Shown here piece by piece: positions 1 to 12,348 of a DNA stretch of 64,000 nucleotides. The notes under the pieces were generated by a model that had not been told where the DNA came from, did not search any database, and saw only the letters and a list, made by a program, of their open reading frames with translations. The position numbers and the translations under genes are program-made. Position 1 is the stretch's first letter; every line of letters starts with the position of its first letter. This DNA comes from Malassezia japonica (taxonomy: Eukaryota; Basidiomycota; Malasseziomycetes; Malasseziales; Malasseziaceae): contig NC_083377.1 in the NCBI RefSeq assembly GCF_029542785.1, positions 124,001 through 188,000 on the forward strand. The letters are read 5' to 3'.

Positions 1-319
1 GAATATCACAGACATTGCGATGCCCGCTGCGGCGGCGGCCCCGGCTGCCGCTCCGGCCGCGGAAGAGGCCGAGCCCGAGGCGGAGAAGCCGAAGGAAAAG
101 ACGCTCTTCACCATCCGCTTCGCTGGCCTCGGCGCCGATACCGCCAAAGCCAAGGTCATCAAGGAAATTAAGGCGATTAACAGCACTATGAACCTGGTCG
201 AGGCGAAGAAGTTTGTCGAGTCGGCGCCACAGACGCTCAAGGAGAACGTCACCAAGGAGGACGCCGAAAAGATCAAGGCCGCGATCGAGGCCGCCGGCGG
301 CAAGGTCGAGCTCGCCTAA
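1..319 (+). CDS. MNP1: Mitochondrial ribosomal protein bL12m (L7/L12), 3' part
   Basis: C-terminal part of the mitochondrial L7/L12 stalk protein, which recruits translation factors to the mitoribosome. An Ala/Pro/Glu-rich hinge is followed by the compact L7/L12 C-terminal domain; VEAKKFVESAP and the ending AAGGKVELA are diagnostic. The reading frame is open to the window edge and bases 1-10 end in CACAG, which looks like an intron acceptor, so the dimerisation domain and presequence lie upstream outside the window. An internal ATG at 20 is not the real start. The stop TAA (317-319) overlaps the stop of the opposite-strand neighbour. Confidence 0.9.
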   Translation, partial: NITDIAMPAAAAAPAAAPAAEEAEPEAEKPKEKTLFTIRFAGLGADTAKAKVIKEIKAINSTMNLVEAKKFVESAPQTLKENVTKEDAEKIKAAIEAAGGKVELA

Positions 320-1980
320 CCGCTTAAAAGCATCGTCCAGGACGCCCGCAGCTGCGGCGCGTCCTCGACGTACGCCTGGATCTGATACCGCACTCGTAGC
401 TGCAGACGCTGCAACATATCTTTGCACGCACTGCGCTCCGTAAATGAACCACGGTGATCGTGAATACTCTGGTCAAGCGCCGCAAGGGCAGGCAGGAGCA
501 TCGAGTAGGCCTCGAGATCGCCTTGCTCGAGGGGAGGGGCGATATCCAGTGCATAGGAGAGGATGTCGAGCGTCGCACGCAGCTCGTCGTACCGCCGCTC
601 GGAGGCGTCGGCAAGCGTAGTGCAGAGCGCCGTGAGCTCCAGCACGGGTGGTATCGAGGTGGGGGTACATAGCAGGCGGAACGCGAGCGCCGTGCGGCAG
701 CGGCGCACATCGCCCGCACCGGGCAGCGCGGCGACGAGCTGGCGCTGGTGCGCACGGTTGAGGCGCGTGCCGATCGCACACAGCGCGTCCACCGCGCCAC
801 GGCCCACCGGCACGCGCGAGAGGAACGCGTCGGCGGCACACGACGGGGGCTGCGTCGCGGCATACAGGACCAGGTAGGAGAATAGGGTATCTTTATCCTT
901 GCGTCCCGAGCTCGGCACGGACAGCGGCGGCATCGCGATGACGGTGCGCCACAGGCGCGCGATACCCTCTTCTTTTGCGGCGCGTGCGGCCGGCGCAGGG
1001 CCCAGTTCGACGTCGTCGTCGTGCCCAAGCAGAAGAGGATCCGCACCGAGGCACAGCATCGCCCTTTTGATCGACGCCCAAAACGCGTCCTGGACACGGG
1101 GCCGCGACGCGACGCTCAGCAGCGACGTGCGTGCGGCCTCGGCGACGTCCGTGTCGCCTGCGAGGATCCAGTGCACGAGCCATGCGACGAGGTCGACCGC
1201 GAGCGAAGGCGGCGTCCGCTCGACGTGCGCCTGCATATACTGTGCCATGCCATCTCCCTCGAGCGCGTACAAGCGCCGCATTGCGCCTGGGCGCCGCGCA
1301 TCAAGGTACGTGCGCCGCGGCGCCGTCCACAGCAGCGGGGCACAGTGCGCCCTAGTCTCCTTCTCGTTCTCCGCCGAGTCGCGTTGCAAGAGGCGCAGCA
1401 GCTGATCCGACTGCTTTCCGCTGCCGAGTGCAAGCTCAATGCTGCCTGGCTCGATGTGCTCCGCATTCATGCGGCGCTGCGCCATGGCAATCTCTTCCTT
1501 GATGGGCTCTGCTGCGACCTGATCGGCCCACCGCAGCCCCTCGTCGTCGAGTCCTTTGCGGTGCTGCGCGTGCTTTTGGCGCAGCATCGCGGCAATGGTG
1601 CGTGGCGCACGCGCAGGGCCCGGCGTGGTCATGGGCTTTGGCACGCCGCGCTGCTGCTGCTGTCGCGCGCCCGACGGCCGCGAGAGGCTCAGCTTGTCTT
1701 TGTACCCAGACACATTTCGCACAGCGGCGCGCCGCGGCCGCCGCGATGGCGACGCGAGCTCGACCTCGTCGTCGTCCGAGTCGTCGTCGAGCACTTTGAG
1801 GCGCAGCGAGTCGGGCGACACGATATCGTCGTCCCACGCCTGGAGCGCCGCGCGTCTCTGTGCCTCGGCGCGAATACGCTCGCTGGATGTCGCATAGGTC
1901 ATGCCCTCGCCAAACACGGTGCCGTCGTCGAGCACGCCGCCGACCTCGTCGCCGAGGTCGGATGTCGGCACATTTGGCAT
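316..1980 (-). CDS. Helical protein with disordered N-terminus, possibly Nse6/CANIN-like
   Basis: A single open frame of 554 codons without introns. Residues 1-150 are acidic/basic and low complexity (Asp-rich DDDSDDDEVE, polyGln). The remaining 400 residues are Leu/Ala-rich and look all-helical, with no catalytic motif I recognise. The overall plan, a disordered head followed by a helical C-terminal domain, resembles the CANIN/Nse6 family that loads Smc5/6, but this is a weak impression and not a motif match. ATG at 1980 is chosen; another in-frame ATG lies at 1995. The gene is divergent from CCC2 with only 37 bases between the starts, and its stop overlaps the stop of bL12m by 4 bases. Confidence 0.75.
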   Translation of the reverse strand: MPNVPTSDLGDEVGGVLDDGTVFGEGMTYATSSERIRAEAQRRAALQAWDDDIVSPDSLRLKVLDDDSDDDEVELASPSRRPRRAAVRNVSGYKDKLSLSRPSGARQQQQRGVPKPMTTPGPARAPRTIAAMLRQKHAQHRKGLDDEGLRWADQVAAEPIKEEIAMAQRRMNAEHIEPGSIELALGSGKQSDQLLRLLQRDSAENEKETRAHCAPLLWTAPRRTYLDARRPGAMRRLYALEGDGMAQYMQAHVERTPPSLAVDLVAWLVHWILAGDTDVAEAARTSLLSVASRPRVQDAFWASIKRAMLCLGADPLLLGHDDDVELGPAPAARAAKEEGIARLWRTVIAMPPLSVPSSGRKDKDTLFSYLVLYAATQPPSCAADAFLSRVPVGRGAVDALCAIGTRLNRAHQRQLVAALPGAGDVRRCRTALAFRLLCTPTSIPPVLELTALCTTLADASERRYDELRATLDILSYALDIAPPLEQGDLEAYSMLLPALAALDQSIHDHRGSFTERSACKDMLQRLQLRVRYQIQAYVEDAPQLRASWTMLLSG

Positions 1981-2017
1981 GACGCCATCCTCCACTCGGA
2001 TTTATCAGACAACCCCG

Positions 2018-4888
2018 ATGGGCGACGTGCTGTCTGACGACTCTGCGCCGCCCGAGCGCGCCTCGGCGCAGTTCAAGATCGGCGGCATGACGTGCGGCGC
2101 GTGCGTCGCGAGCATCGAGACGATGCTCGGCCAGCAGGACGGCATTTATTCCGTGAGCGTCGCGTTGCTGGCCGAGCGCGCCGTCGTGGAGTACGATGCG
2201 TCGCGCTTTACGCCGGAAAAAATTGTCGACGAGATTGACGATATTGGCTTCGAGGCCGAAGTCGTGCATGAGACGGACGACGAGCACGTCACGCTGTCCG
2301 TCTTTGGCATGACATGTGCGTCGTGCACGTCGTCCGTCGAGCAAGGACTGCTCGCTGCGCCAGGCGTCCTCTCGGCGAGCGTCTCGCTTGCGCTGCAGCA
2401 GGTGCAGATCCACTTTGACAAGAGCAAGACAAATGTGCGCCAGCTCGTGCAAGAGATCGAGGATATCGGATTCGATGCGCTCCTCGCCGATCAGCGCGAC
2501 ACGTCGCAGATCAGCAGCCTGACGCGTGTTCAGGAAGTGCGCGAGTGGCGACACGCCTTCTTCTTCTCGCTGTCGTTTGCAGTACCGGTCTTTTTGCTGA
2601 GCATGGTATTTCCGCACCTCGGTATCGCGCGGGGGCTCTTGCACGCCCAGGTGCTGCACGGTATCTATGTCCAGGACCTCCTTTGTCTCGTCCTCACCAT
2701 CCCCGTGCAGTTTGGGATTGGGCAGCGTTTCTTTGTGCCGGCGTACAAAGCGTTCAAGCACAGCGGCGCGACGATGGATACCCTCGTGATCCTCGGCACC
2801 TCGGCGTCGTGGGTGTTTAGTGTGGTGGCGATGCTCGTCGCGTTCTTCTGCGTCGGCGAGTGCCACAAGCCCGCGACGTTCTTTGACACGTCGACGATGC
2901 TCATTACGTTTGTGTCGCTCGGGCGCTACCTCGAGAACCTCGCCAAGGGGCGCACGAGCGAGGCCCTGACGCGCCTCATGCGCCTCACGCCGAACAAGGC
3001 GACCATCTACATGGACGACGCACTGACGCAGACCCGCGAGATTCCCGCCGAACTCCTCCAAGTCGGCGACATGGTGAGTGTCGTGCCTGGCGAAAAGATC
3101 GCCGCGGACGGCGTCGTGCACCAGGGCTGCAGCATGGTCGACGAAAGCATGATTACTGGCGAGCCCGTGCCAGTCGACAAGGGGCCTCAAAGCCAAGTGA
3201 TTGGCGGCACAGTCAACGGCAGCGGCTCGCTCGACTTTTGCGTGACGCGCGCAGGCAAAGATACGAGCCTCAGCCAGATCGTGCGGCTCGTGCAGGACGC
3301 ACAGGTGAACAAGGCGCCGATCCAGGACTCGGCAGACAGGATCGCAGGCATGTTTGTGCCGTGCATCCTCCTCTTGAGCATGGTCACGTTTGTCGCGTGG
3401 TTCGTCGTGTCGTACATCTTTCCCGCTGCATGGCGTCCGCCGCTGTTTGAGCGCCCGGGCGCGAACAAGATCATGGAGTGCTTCAAGCTGTGCATTAGCG
3501 TGATTGTCGTGGCGTGCCCGTGCGCGCTTGGGCTAAGCACACCGACAGCGATGATGGTCGGCACCGGCGTCGGCGCGTCGCACGGCATCCTCATCAAGGG
3601 CGGCAGCTCGCTCGAGGCTGCGTGCAGCATTGCGCACGTCGTCTTTGACAAGACCGGCACGCTGACGCGCGGCCAGTTGCGTGTCCAAGCCACGCACTGG
3701 GCCGGCAGCGACGATGGAGCGATGCGTCTCGATTCGCCGTGCGTCGCTTCCGTGACCCAGGCCGAGGTCCTCGGCATGGTCGGTGCGGCGGAGCAAAAGA
3801 GCGAGCATGTCCTGGGCCGCACGCTCGTGCACCACGCCGAGCAGCTCGTCACTGCGCTGCCTACTGTGTCCTCGTTCCATGCGCTGCACGGCAGCGGGAT
3901 CGAGGCGCGCATTGAAACACGCCACGGCACACACACTGTGCTTGTCGGAAACGCGGCCATGGTTGGCGGAAAAGCCGCACTACGTACCACCCTTCTTGAT
4001 ACCACTGGCGGCGTCGCGCTGCTGCGCTTCGTCGATCACCACGAGTCGGACGGATGCACGATCGTCTATGCAAGCGTCGACGGCCACCTTGCGTGCGCGT
4101 TTGCGCTCGCCGATACCCTCAAGCCGGAAGCGCGGCAGGCCGTGCAGATGCTGCAAGATATGGGCATTCTATGCTCGATGATGACGGGCGACACGGCAGG
4201 CACCGCGTACGCCGTCGCCGATATGGTGGGGATCCTCCCCGACAATGTGCATGCGCAGCTTAGTCCGAACGGCAAGATGGTCTTGCTGGAGCGCCAGCGT
4301 GCTGCGATGCACCAAAAAGAGCGCGAGATGGACTCGTCGCTCCTCGCTCGCCTGCGCGCGGGCCTCGCATTATTCCTGCCGGCGCCACACAACGGCCTCG
4401 CAATGGTGGGCGACGGGGTGAATGATTCGCCGGCGCTCGCCTATGCGGATGTCGGCATGGCGCTGTGCTCCGGCTCGGATATCGCGATGGACGCAGCGTC
4501 GATCGTGCTGATGCGCGATGATCTGCTCGACGTTCCCATCTCCCTACTCCTCTGCCGCCGCATCTTTTTGCAGATCCGCCTCAACTTTCTGTGGGCGACC
4601 ATGTACAATGTGGTGATGGTGCCGCTAGCGATGGGATGCTTGTTGCCGTGGAGCATTTACCTGCATCCGATGATGGCCGGCGCTGCGATGGCATGCAGCA
4701 GCATCAGCGTCGTGCTCAGCAGCCTCTCGCTTAAACGCTGGCAGCGGCCGACGCTCGATGCTGCGCCGACCATGACCCTCTTTCCGTCGGTGCACGCTGC
4801 AGTAGACATGCTGCAGAGCGCCGTGTATTCGCTCCTGCCGCGCAGCCGGCGTGTTGCGCAAGAGTATACCGCGCTGGAAATGGCCTAG
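2018..4888 (+). CDS. CCC2: Cu(+)-transporting P1B-type ATPase
   Basis: Golgi copper pump that loads cuproenzymes such as multicopper oxidases, by analogy with yeast Ccc2 and human ATP7A/B. The protein is 956 aa and intronless. It has two heavy-metal-associated domains, GMTCGAC (about residue 23) and GMTCASC (about 97), then eight membrane segments, the ITGEP actuator loop, the transport motif CPC (500-502), the phosphorylation motif DKTGT (Asp544) and MVGDGVNDSPAL near the C-terminus. The nucleotide-domain signature reads SEHVLG (His597) where the family normally has SEHPLG. The start at 2018 is preferred over an in-frame ATG at 1901 that would run into the divergent gene. Its stop shares the palindrome CTAG with the next gene. 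Confidence 0.96.
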   Translation: MGDVLSDDSAPPERASAQFKIGGMTCGACVASIETMLGQQDGIYSVSVALLAERAVVEYDASRFTPEKIVDEIDDIGFEAEVVHETDDEHVTLSVFGMTCASCTSSVEQGLLAAPGVLSASVSLALQQVQIHFDKSKTNVRQLVQEIEDIGFDALLADQRDTSQISSLTRVQEVREWRHAFFFSLSFAVPVFLLSMVFPHLGIARGLLHAQVLHGIYVQDLLCLVLTIPVQFGIGQRFFVPAYKAFKHSGATMDTLVILGTSASWVFSVVAMLVAFFCVGECHKPATFFDTSTMLITFVSLGRYLENLAKGRTSEALTRLMRLTPNKATIYMDDALTQTREIPAELLQVGDMVSVVPGEKIAADGVVHQGCSMVDESMITGEPVPVDKGPQSQVIGGTVNGSGSLDFCVTRAGKDTSLSQIVRLVQDAQVNKAPIQDSADRIAGMFVPCILLLSMVTFVAWFVVSYIFPAAWRPPLFERPGANKIMECFKLCISVIVVACPCALGLSTPTAMMVGTGVGASHGILIKGGSSLEAACSIAHVVFDKTGTLTRGQLRVQATHWAGSDDGAMRLDSPCVASVTQAEVLGMVGAAEQKSEHVLGRTLVHHAEQLVTALPTVSSFHALHGSGIEARIETRHGTHTVLVGNAAMVGGKAALRTTLLDTTGGVALLRFVDHHESDGCTIVYASVDGHLACAFALADTLKPEARQAVQMLQDMGILCSMMTGDTAGTAYAVADMVGILPDNVHAQLSPNGKMVLLERQRAAMHQKEREMDSSLLARLRAGLALFLPAPHNGLAMVGDGVNDSPALAYADVGMALCSGSDIAMDAASIVLMRDDLLDVPISLLLCRRIFLQIRLNFLWATMYNVVMVPLAMGCLLPWSIYLHPMMAGAAMACSSISVVLSSLSLKRWQRPTLDAAPTMTLFPSVHAAVDMLQSAVYSLLPRSRRVAQEYTALEMA

Positions 4889-6441
4889 GAAATAGCACGT
4901 ACCACGAGCAGCTTCTCGGGAAAGACACCGGCTGCCATATCGTAGCGCTCGAGCACACGCTCGCCGGCTGCGTTGACAACCACGTTCCACACGCGGTTGC
5001 GGAAGCCGATCTGCGTCAGGTGCTCGCCACAGTGCCGCGCAAGCTGCAAGAGGTCGTCGGGCGTAAAATCGGCGTCGGAGCGCACATGCGACATGAGGTG
5101 CAGCTTGCAGAGGCGCGTAAACTTGGACAGGTAGAGCTGCAGCGCGTCCTGGGTGAGAATCAATACGTACGAGGTCAGCTTCAAAGAGGTGCACGACCAA
5201 ATCCTCGAGGTGGTCCGACAGCTGAGAAAGCGCGAGGATCTGGAGCTGGTGCATAGACACGGCCATCTCGTAGACCCACAGCTTGCGTAGCGACCGAGCC
5301 GCACGGCCAAAGACAAGGCGCCGCACAAACGCCGTGCTTAGACTCGGGCTCTCAGGGACGCTCGCAACCGGTACAAGAGCCGTCGTCGTGTCGCTCGCAA
5401 CCGGTGCGGCCATCACCGGATGCAGGTGCTGCCGAGGAGGGGGACGTGGCGGCTCGTCGTCGTCGTCTTCGTCCATGTCGCCATCCAGTGCCGGTGCACT
5501 GCCGCTGCGTGCGTACAGCGTCAGCGCCTCTAGCCGCTCGCACTCAGACGTAAGCTCGGCGAGGCGCGAAAAGAAGGACGGCGCCTCTTCCATGCGCTTG
5601 GGATAGGTTAGGGTAAGGGCATGCACATGGTGGGTATAGGGCGTGAGGCGCGCGAGTGTTCCTTGCTCGAGTCCTACGCCCTCCAGCGCAAGCTCGTGCA
5701 GGTCGCCTGTCTGTGCAAGCTTGATGACGCCGTCGCCGTGCACGGCCTTGCACCCTACGAGCGTGAGCCGCTGCAGGCGCGCATAGTCAGCCACCTGCTC
5801 GAGGAGGATATCGGTGATTTCGGACGTGTTCTGCGTGAGCTAGTACACGAACCATGCAAAAGAGACTCAGTGCCTCGAGACACTCTACGCGCGAGACGAT
5901 CGCGACTAGGTGCTGCGCGACGCGGCGATCCGGCAGGATCACCTGCAGCTCTTCGAGGCCCCGCGGCACTTTTTCAGCGAGGAGCGCGGGCGACCACAGC
6001 TTGCTGTTTCCCGTAATCTCGAGCTTGCGCAGCGATGGCAGATGGTCAAACATGGTGCGCAGCAGGCGGTCGTTCAGGCTGCCATCGCGTGTCCAGCACA
6101 GCTCCTGCAGGCCGGTGGCATGGTGGAGTGTCGAGAGAATCTGCTCTTCTAGTGCCTCGAGACGTTCCGCCGGCAGTCCAAACGGATAGACACGAAGTTC
6201 TACGTAAGATGGGATACACACCGATGATGCGCACGAGGCGCGCGAGCTCGGGGTGAGCCGCGAGCGTGGCAAAGACGCGAATTACGCGCGTGTGGTCGCG
6301 CAGCCACAGGCGGTGGTACAGCTTTGGCGTCGCCAGGTCACGCCATACCCTACATACACGGCAGCACGCAGCCAGGTCGCCGACGCGCCACTGCAGCGCG
6401 TCCAGCAGCCCTGGCACCAGGTCCACAGGGAGGCCGTGCAT
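4885..6441 (-). CDS. F-box / leucine-rich-repeat protein
   Basis: Predicted SCF ubiquitin-ligase substrate receptor. Exons are 6222-6441, 5853-6199, 5171-5830 and 4885-5148, separated by three 22-nt introns; the spliced product is 496 aa. The N-terminus (LPVDLVPGLLDAL, then CRVCRVWRDLATPKLYHRL) fits an F-box, and irregular Leu-rich segments follow. An acidic/proline insert (DEDDDDEPPRPPP) lies in the middle. The first intron uses GTGTGT and the second GTTCGT, both rarer donors here. The stop overlaps that of CCC2. The substrate is unknown. Confidence 0.85.
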
Positions 6442-6502
6442 AGTGGAGGCGCGAGCCGCACAGACATTGCGCACGTGACTCTTTTCGAACCTTCCTCTGA
6501 CG

Positions 6503-7319
6503 ATGGACGTGGGACGGAGTGCGATGCGCGCGGCGTCTCTGCTGCGTATGGCGGCGGTGCGCACGTACGCGACTGCGCCTGCGCCGAAGCCGGTCAAGAT
6601 GAAGGTGCCCAAGGTATGTTTTCTTGCTAATATAGGCGTTGCCCTACCAGGAGACCCGGAAGGAGCTGAGCGACCGCAAGGTTTTTCTCTACTCCAAGTA
6701 CGAGCGCGTGCTGCAGGAGAGCGAGCTGGTGATTTTGTTTTATACCGAGAATGTCAGCGTGTCGCTGATGGAGAAAATCCGCAAGCAGATGGCCAACGTG
6801 CCGTTCCCGGCCGCGGACATGGCACGCCTCGACGCGCTCGACAATGGGCAGTGGACGCTGCCCACGACGTCGCTGTCGATGGTGCGCACGGGTATACTGC
6901 GTCCAGTGTGCCGCAACGACTCCTCGGAGGCGGTGCAGCAGCTCCTGCCCCACCTCAATGGGCAGATTTGCATGCTGAGCACGCGCGTGCTTTCTCCTGG
7001 GTATATCGGCAAGGTGCTCCGCGCAATGGAGCGCCCGCTCAAGGCGGCCGTCGACGAGATCGACCCGCACAGCGGCAAGAAGGTGCCGCGCCTGGCGCCG
7101 ATCGCGGCCGTCGTTGAGCGCCGGAAAATGGTGGAGGCGGCGGCGCTGCCGGCGCTGACCAAGCTGCCGAGCCTGCCGGAGCTCCAGGCGCAGATCGTGG
7201 GGTTGCTGTCCATGCCTGGTCAGCAGCTCGCTGGTATTCTCTCGCAGGCCGCTGGTGGCGAGCTGGCGGCAACGCTCGATGCGCGCCGCCGCAACTTGGA
7301 AAAGGGCGAGGAGGCCTAA
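6503..7319 (+). CDS. MRPL11: Mitochondrial ribosomal protein uL10m
   Basis: Stalk-base protein of the mitoribosomal large subunit that carries bL12m. Exons 6503-6613 and 6636-7319 are joined across a 22-nt intron (GTATGT...CTAATATAG), giving 263 aa. The N-terminus is Arg/Ala-rich like a mitochondrial presequence (an alternative start is at 6524). The body has the uL10 layout: an N-terminal alpha/beta part, a basic/Pro-rich linker, then LAGILSQAAGGELAATLDAR, the helix that usually precedes the L12-binding region. The length is close to the yeast protein (249 aa). The gene is divergent from the F-box gene, with 61 bases between starts. Confidence 0.85.
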
Positions 7320-7642
7320 CCTTGTCTATAGCTAGACGCTATATACCGCTGTGTGTATAGAACATACATATTGTTTGACGAATGGAGATGAGAAGGTGTG
7401 TGGGGGGGAGGGGGCTGCAGCGAGCGGAGAGACATGGAGTAAAGGAAGGTCAATAGGTAGGGAAATGTGGGTGAGACGTCATCGAGAAACAACTGTGAAT
7501 GGAATGGATAAACGCTAGGATAAAAGCACAGCAGGGTTCTTCACAACAGACTCCGGTTCAGTTCGCAGGCTCTCTATTCTCTGAAGGCCTACCCTACCCG
7601 GACTAGCCCAACCTCCTCAACCAACACCACCTCCACAATACT
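7320..7642. promoter_or_regulatory. 323-base intergenic region between uL10m and the YEN1-like gene
   Basis: No open reading frame or RNA gene is recognised. The first 40 bases contain TAGCTA (7329-7334) and TATATA/TGTATAG elements, likely 3'-end signals of uL10m. The middle is purine-rich with a run of G. A GACGTCA half-palindrome lies around 7475 and a GATAAAAG element at about 7519. The last 60 bases before the ATG are C/T-rich on the sense strand, typical of a fungal promoter or 5' leader. These are visual calls only. Confidence 0.4.
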
Positions 7643-9662
7643 ATGGGGGTGCCTGGGCTATGGCAGGAGCTTGCGGCGGCCGGCATCGACCGCACGCTCT
7701 CCGACCTGGCCTGGGAAAAGTGGAAGACATGCCCCTCGAAGAAACAAGGCCTGCAACTCGGCATCGATGCGACACTCTGGATGTACCACGCCCGCAAAGC
7801 CAAAGGAGGCAAGAACCCAGCACTGCGCTCCCTCTTTTTTCGGCTTGCGCGTCTTTTGACGTTGCCCATCACGCCCATTTTTGTCCTTGATGGTGCAGAG
7901 CGCCCCAAGGTGAAGCGCGATGCAGCTGTCTATACGGGCGTACATGCAATTCAAGTCCAGTTTTGTGCAATGCTCGACGCGTTTCAGTTTGCGCACTGGA
8001 CGGCGCCTGCCGAGGCCGAGGCGGAGCTTGCGTGGATGGACAAGGAAGGACTCATCGATGCCGTGCTTACCGATGACGTTGATGCACTGCTATTTGGTGC
8101 TCGGATGGTCGTGCGGAACAGTGCGTGGCACGAGCGTGATCACGACGAAGACGACGTCGACAAGGCGGCCGTATACGATACTGCGCAAGGCGACTGGAGC
8201 GTAGATAGCGACGGAATGGTCTTGGTCGCTCTCCTCGCAGGCGCGGATTACGATACTCAGGGCATGTTTCGGTGCGGAGTCAAGGTACGTTGTTTCGCTA
8301 ACACAGACGGCCATCGGCCTCGCCCGCGCTGGATTCGGCGCCAAGCTCCTTGCCGCATTTCGCACGTCATACACTCGCACAGCTGATGCACGCAAGTCTG
8401 CTGCGGAATGGGACAAGTTTGTCGCAGAGTGGTGCACATCCGTGCGTGCCGAGCTTGTGTCGAATGCAAGTGGCATGCTGCCTCGGCGTCTGCCCAAGCT
8501 GGCGTCCGAGATGCCGGACCTATTTTCGACACCCGACGCGCGCCAGGTCTTGCACAGTTACGTGTGGCCCATAACGTCGTCGACGGCGGACCGTGCGCGT
8601 GTCGAGACAGTGCTGGCCGCAGTGCCCCGTGCACAGCTGCCTGCGATTGCGAAATTTGCCATGACGCACTTTCAGTGGGCACGCGACGCGATTGCGCAGC
8701 GCATGGAGCGCATACTGTACCCCGGCCTACTGGTGCGTGAGCTCCAGGAGGCCGCGTATGCACCCGCGACGCCGCAAGCAAGTCCACAGACGACGCCGCG
8801 CAAGAACAAGCAGCGCTCGCCCGTGACACAGATCACCGACTTTTTTGCATCGGCCAGCGCGCACTCTCCCGAGCGTGCACGGAACCGTTCGCGAATTGTC
8901 CAGGTACATGCAGAGCGTGCTGCTGCGTATGGTACCGACTTACGTGTATCGTACGACACTCAGCCGTACCTCGGCCAAATTCAGCGTGCGCTCGAGCTAG
9001 AAGAGAGTGACGGGAGCGTGGTTCGTGCGTGGCTCCCCGAGTGTCTTTTGCTTGTTCAAGGGCCGCAAGAGCAGGCACTGGTGCGCGCGTACCGCCAGCA
9101 GCAGCAGCGAAAAGCGCTTGGATCGCCAAGCAAGAAGCAAAAGAGTGCCGACCAGCCTATGCTCACAGCATTCTTTCAAGGGACCAAAGGGGCAAGAGAA
9201 GGGACAGGCAAGAGCGCTGATCGAGCACCAGTTCCGTTTCGTGTTCCTGAGCGGGTGCCTGCAGAAAGGGTGTCTCGGGCCCCTGTGCCTGCTGTGACCG
9301 CGTCTGTACCCACGCCGACAAAAGAGCGCGACGTCTTTGGAGGCTCTGTGCGTGGTGCACAGGGAGCGCCCGTTGTAGCTGCAACAGTGGCAGCTCCTCT
9401 TACAGCTCCTCTTGGGCCAGCCTCAGAAAAGGCGCCTGCTGCAGCTACCCCTGTGGCCTCGATTCCTGCTGCTCCTGTACCCTCTTCCCCTGCCCCTCCT
9501 ACCTCATCTACCCCCCATGCACCCTCTCCCGATACCAGTATCGAGTACCTCGGCATGCGCGCCGCAACCGACGCGGATATCTCATGCGAAACAAGTCTCT
9601 CGAGCGTCGAGTCCCCCCATGCGCTCCTCGAGCGCGTGTGTCAACGACCTAGTGTACAATAG
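7643..9662 (+). CDS. YEN1: XPG/Rad2-family Holliday junction resolvase (Yen1/GEN1)
   Basis: Structure-specific nuclease that cuts four-way junctions. Exons 7643-8284 and 8307-9662, with one 22-nt intron, encode 665 aa. The N-terminal nuclease starts MGVPGLW; the metal-binding acidic residues are visible in GIDATLW, FVLDG, EAEAEL and TDDVDALLFG, followed by LLAGADYD. The C-terminal third is Pro/Ala/Ser-rich and disordered. The insert before the second acidic cluster is short, as in GEN1/Yen1 rather than XPG or Exo1, and there is no clear PIP box as in FEN1. Yeast Yen1 is 759 aa. Confidence 0.85.
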
Positions 9663-9669
9663 CTACAAT

Positions 9670-10444
9670 CTAATACCCCATCGACAGCTCCCCGTCGCGC
9701 CACTGGCGCCAGCGCCTTTTCAGCCACTGAACCGGCCCCAGCGGGTACCCGTCGAGGAACGGCGGGCGGAGCGCGTGCAAAAGGCGCTGCGTCTTGGTTT
9801 TGGACGGCGCGACTTGTTTCTGTACAGACGCGGCCTTGCTCGGGTCGATAAGGTGTGCGAGGTGCTGAATCGACCAGATCAGACCGTCGCGCGATGTGTC
9901 CTTGTGCGCCAGGTAGCGCTTCAGGCCGAACTTTTCGATGCGTCGCCGCAGCAGCCCAAATGACAGTTCCGAGCGGATGTCGGACATGGTCAGGCACGTC
10001 GTCGGCGGCGCAGGCGGGACGCCCGCCGTGTTTTCCGCGAAGCGAATAGCCTCGGTCACTGCCAGCACCGCAGTGTGGTCCAAGTTGCGCGTCCAAATCG
10101 ACATGGTGCGCGGTGCATCGCCCGAGGGTGGCGTGAGGTCCACCTCGCTCTCCTCGAGTACCCACGACTCGGAGCTTTTGATGATATTCTTCGGCGCCCA
10201 GCTCGGGAGCGAGCCGCGCTTGAGCATCAGGCGCGAGGTGCACAGCACGACGGACGGCGTCCCGGAGGCCGTCCGGGGCGGGCGTTCTTCGATGCGCCGG
10301 TCGAGCACGTCGACGGTGAGCACATGCGATGCCTGCGGGTTAGGGTACCGCAAAAAGAATGCCTGGACACACGCCGTCCATGGATACCTGCGTGAGCCAC
10401 GGCACATACGGGTACTGCGTCTGCTGCGCAAACGTCTTCACCAT
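9670..10444 (-). CDS. PRELI/MSF1-domain phospholipid transfer protein (Ups family)
   Basis: Intermembrane-space lipid carrier family (phosphatidic acid or phosphatidylserine transfer with Mdm35). Exon 1 is only 35 nt (10410-10444), then a 22-nt intron (10388-10409) and exon 2 (9670-10387); 250 aa. After splicing the N-terminus reads YPWTACVQAFFLRYPNPQAS, matching the Ups/PRELI signature around FxxRYPNP, followed by SHVLTVDVLDR, the SWVLEESEVD block and TRNLDHT. The C-terminus has a long helix and a basic W/R-rich tail absent from yeast Ups1. Which paralog (Ups1, 2 or 3) cannot be decided. Confidence 0.85.
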
Positions 10445-10473
10445 CACCCAACGTCAAAGTCTGCGAAGAGTCA

Positions 10474-12337
<1,864 letters not shown>

Positions 12338-12348
12338 GGTCGTGGAAG

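Noticed and set aside
1436..3196. 586-codon minus-strand frame across the CCC2 start
   Set aside because: Arg/His/Glu-rich antisense frame covering two well-supported genes; no domain seen.
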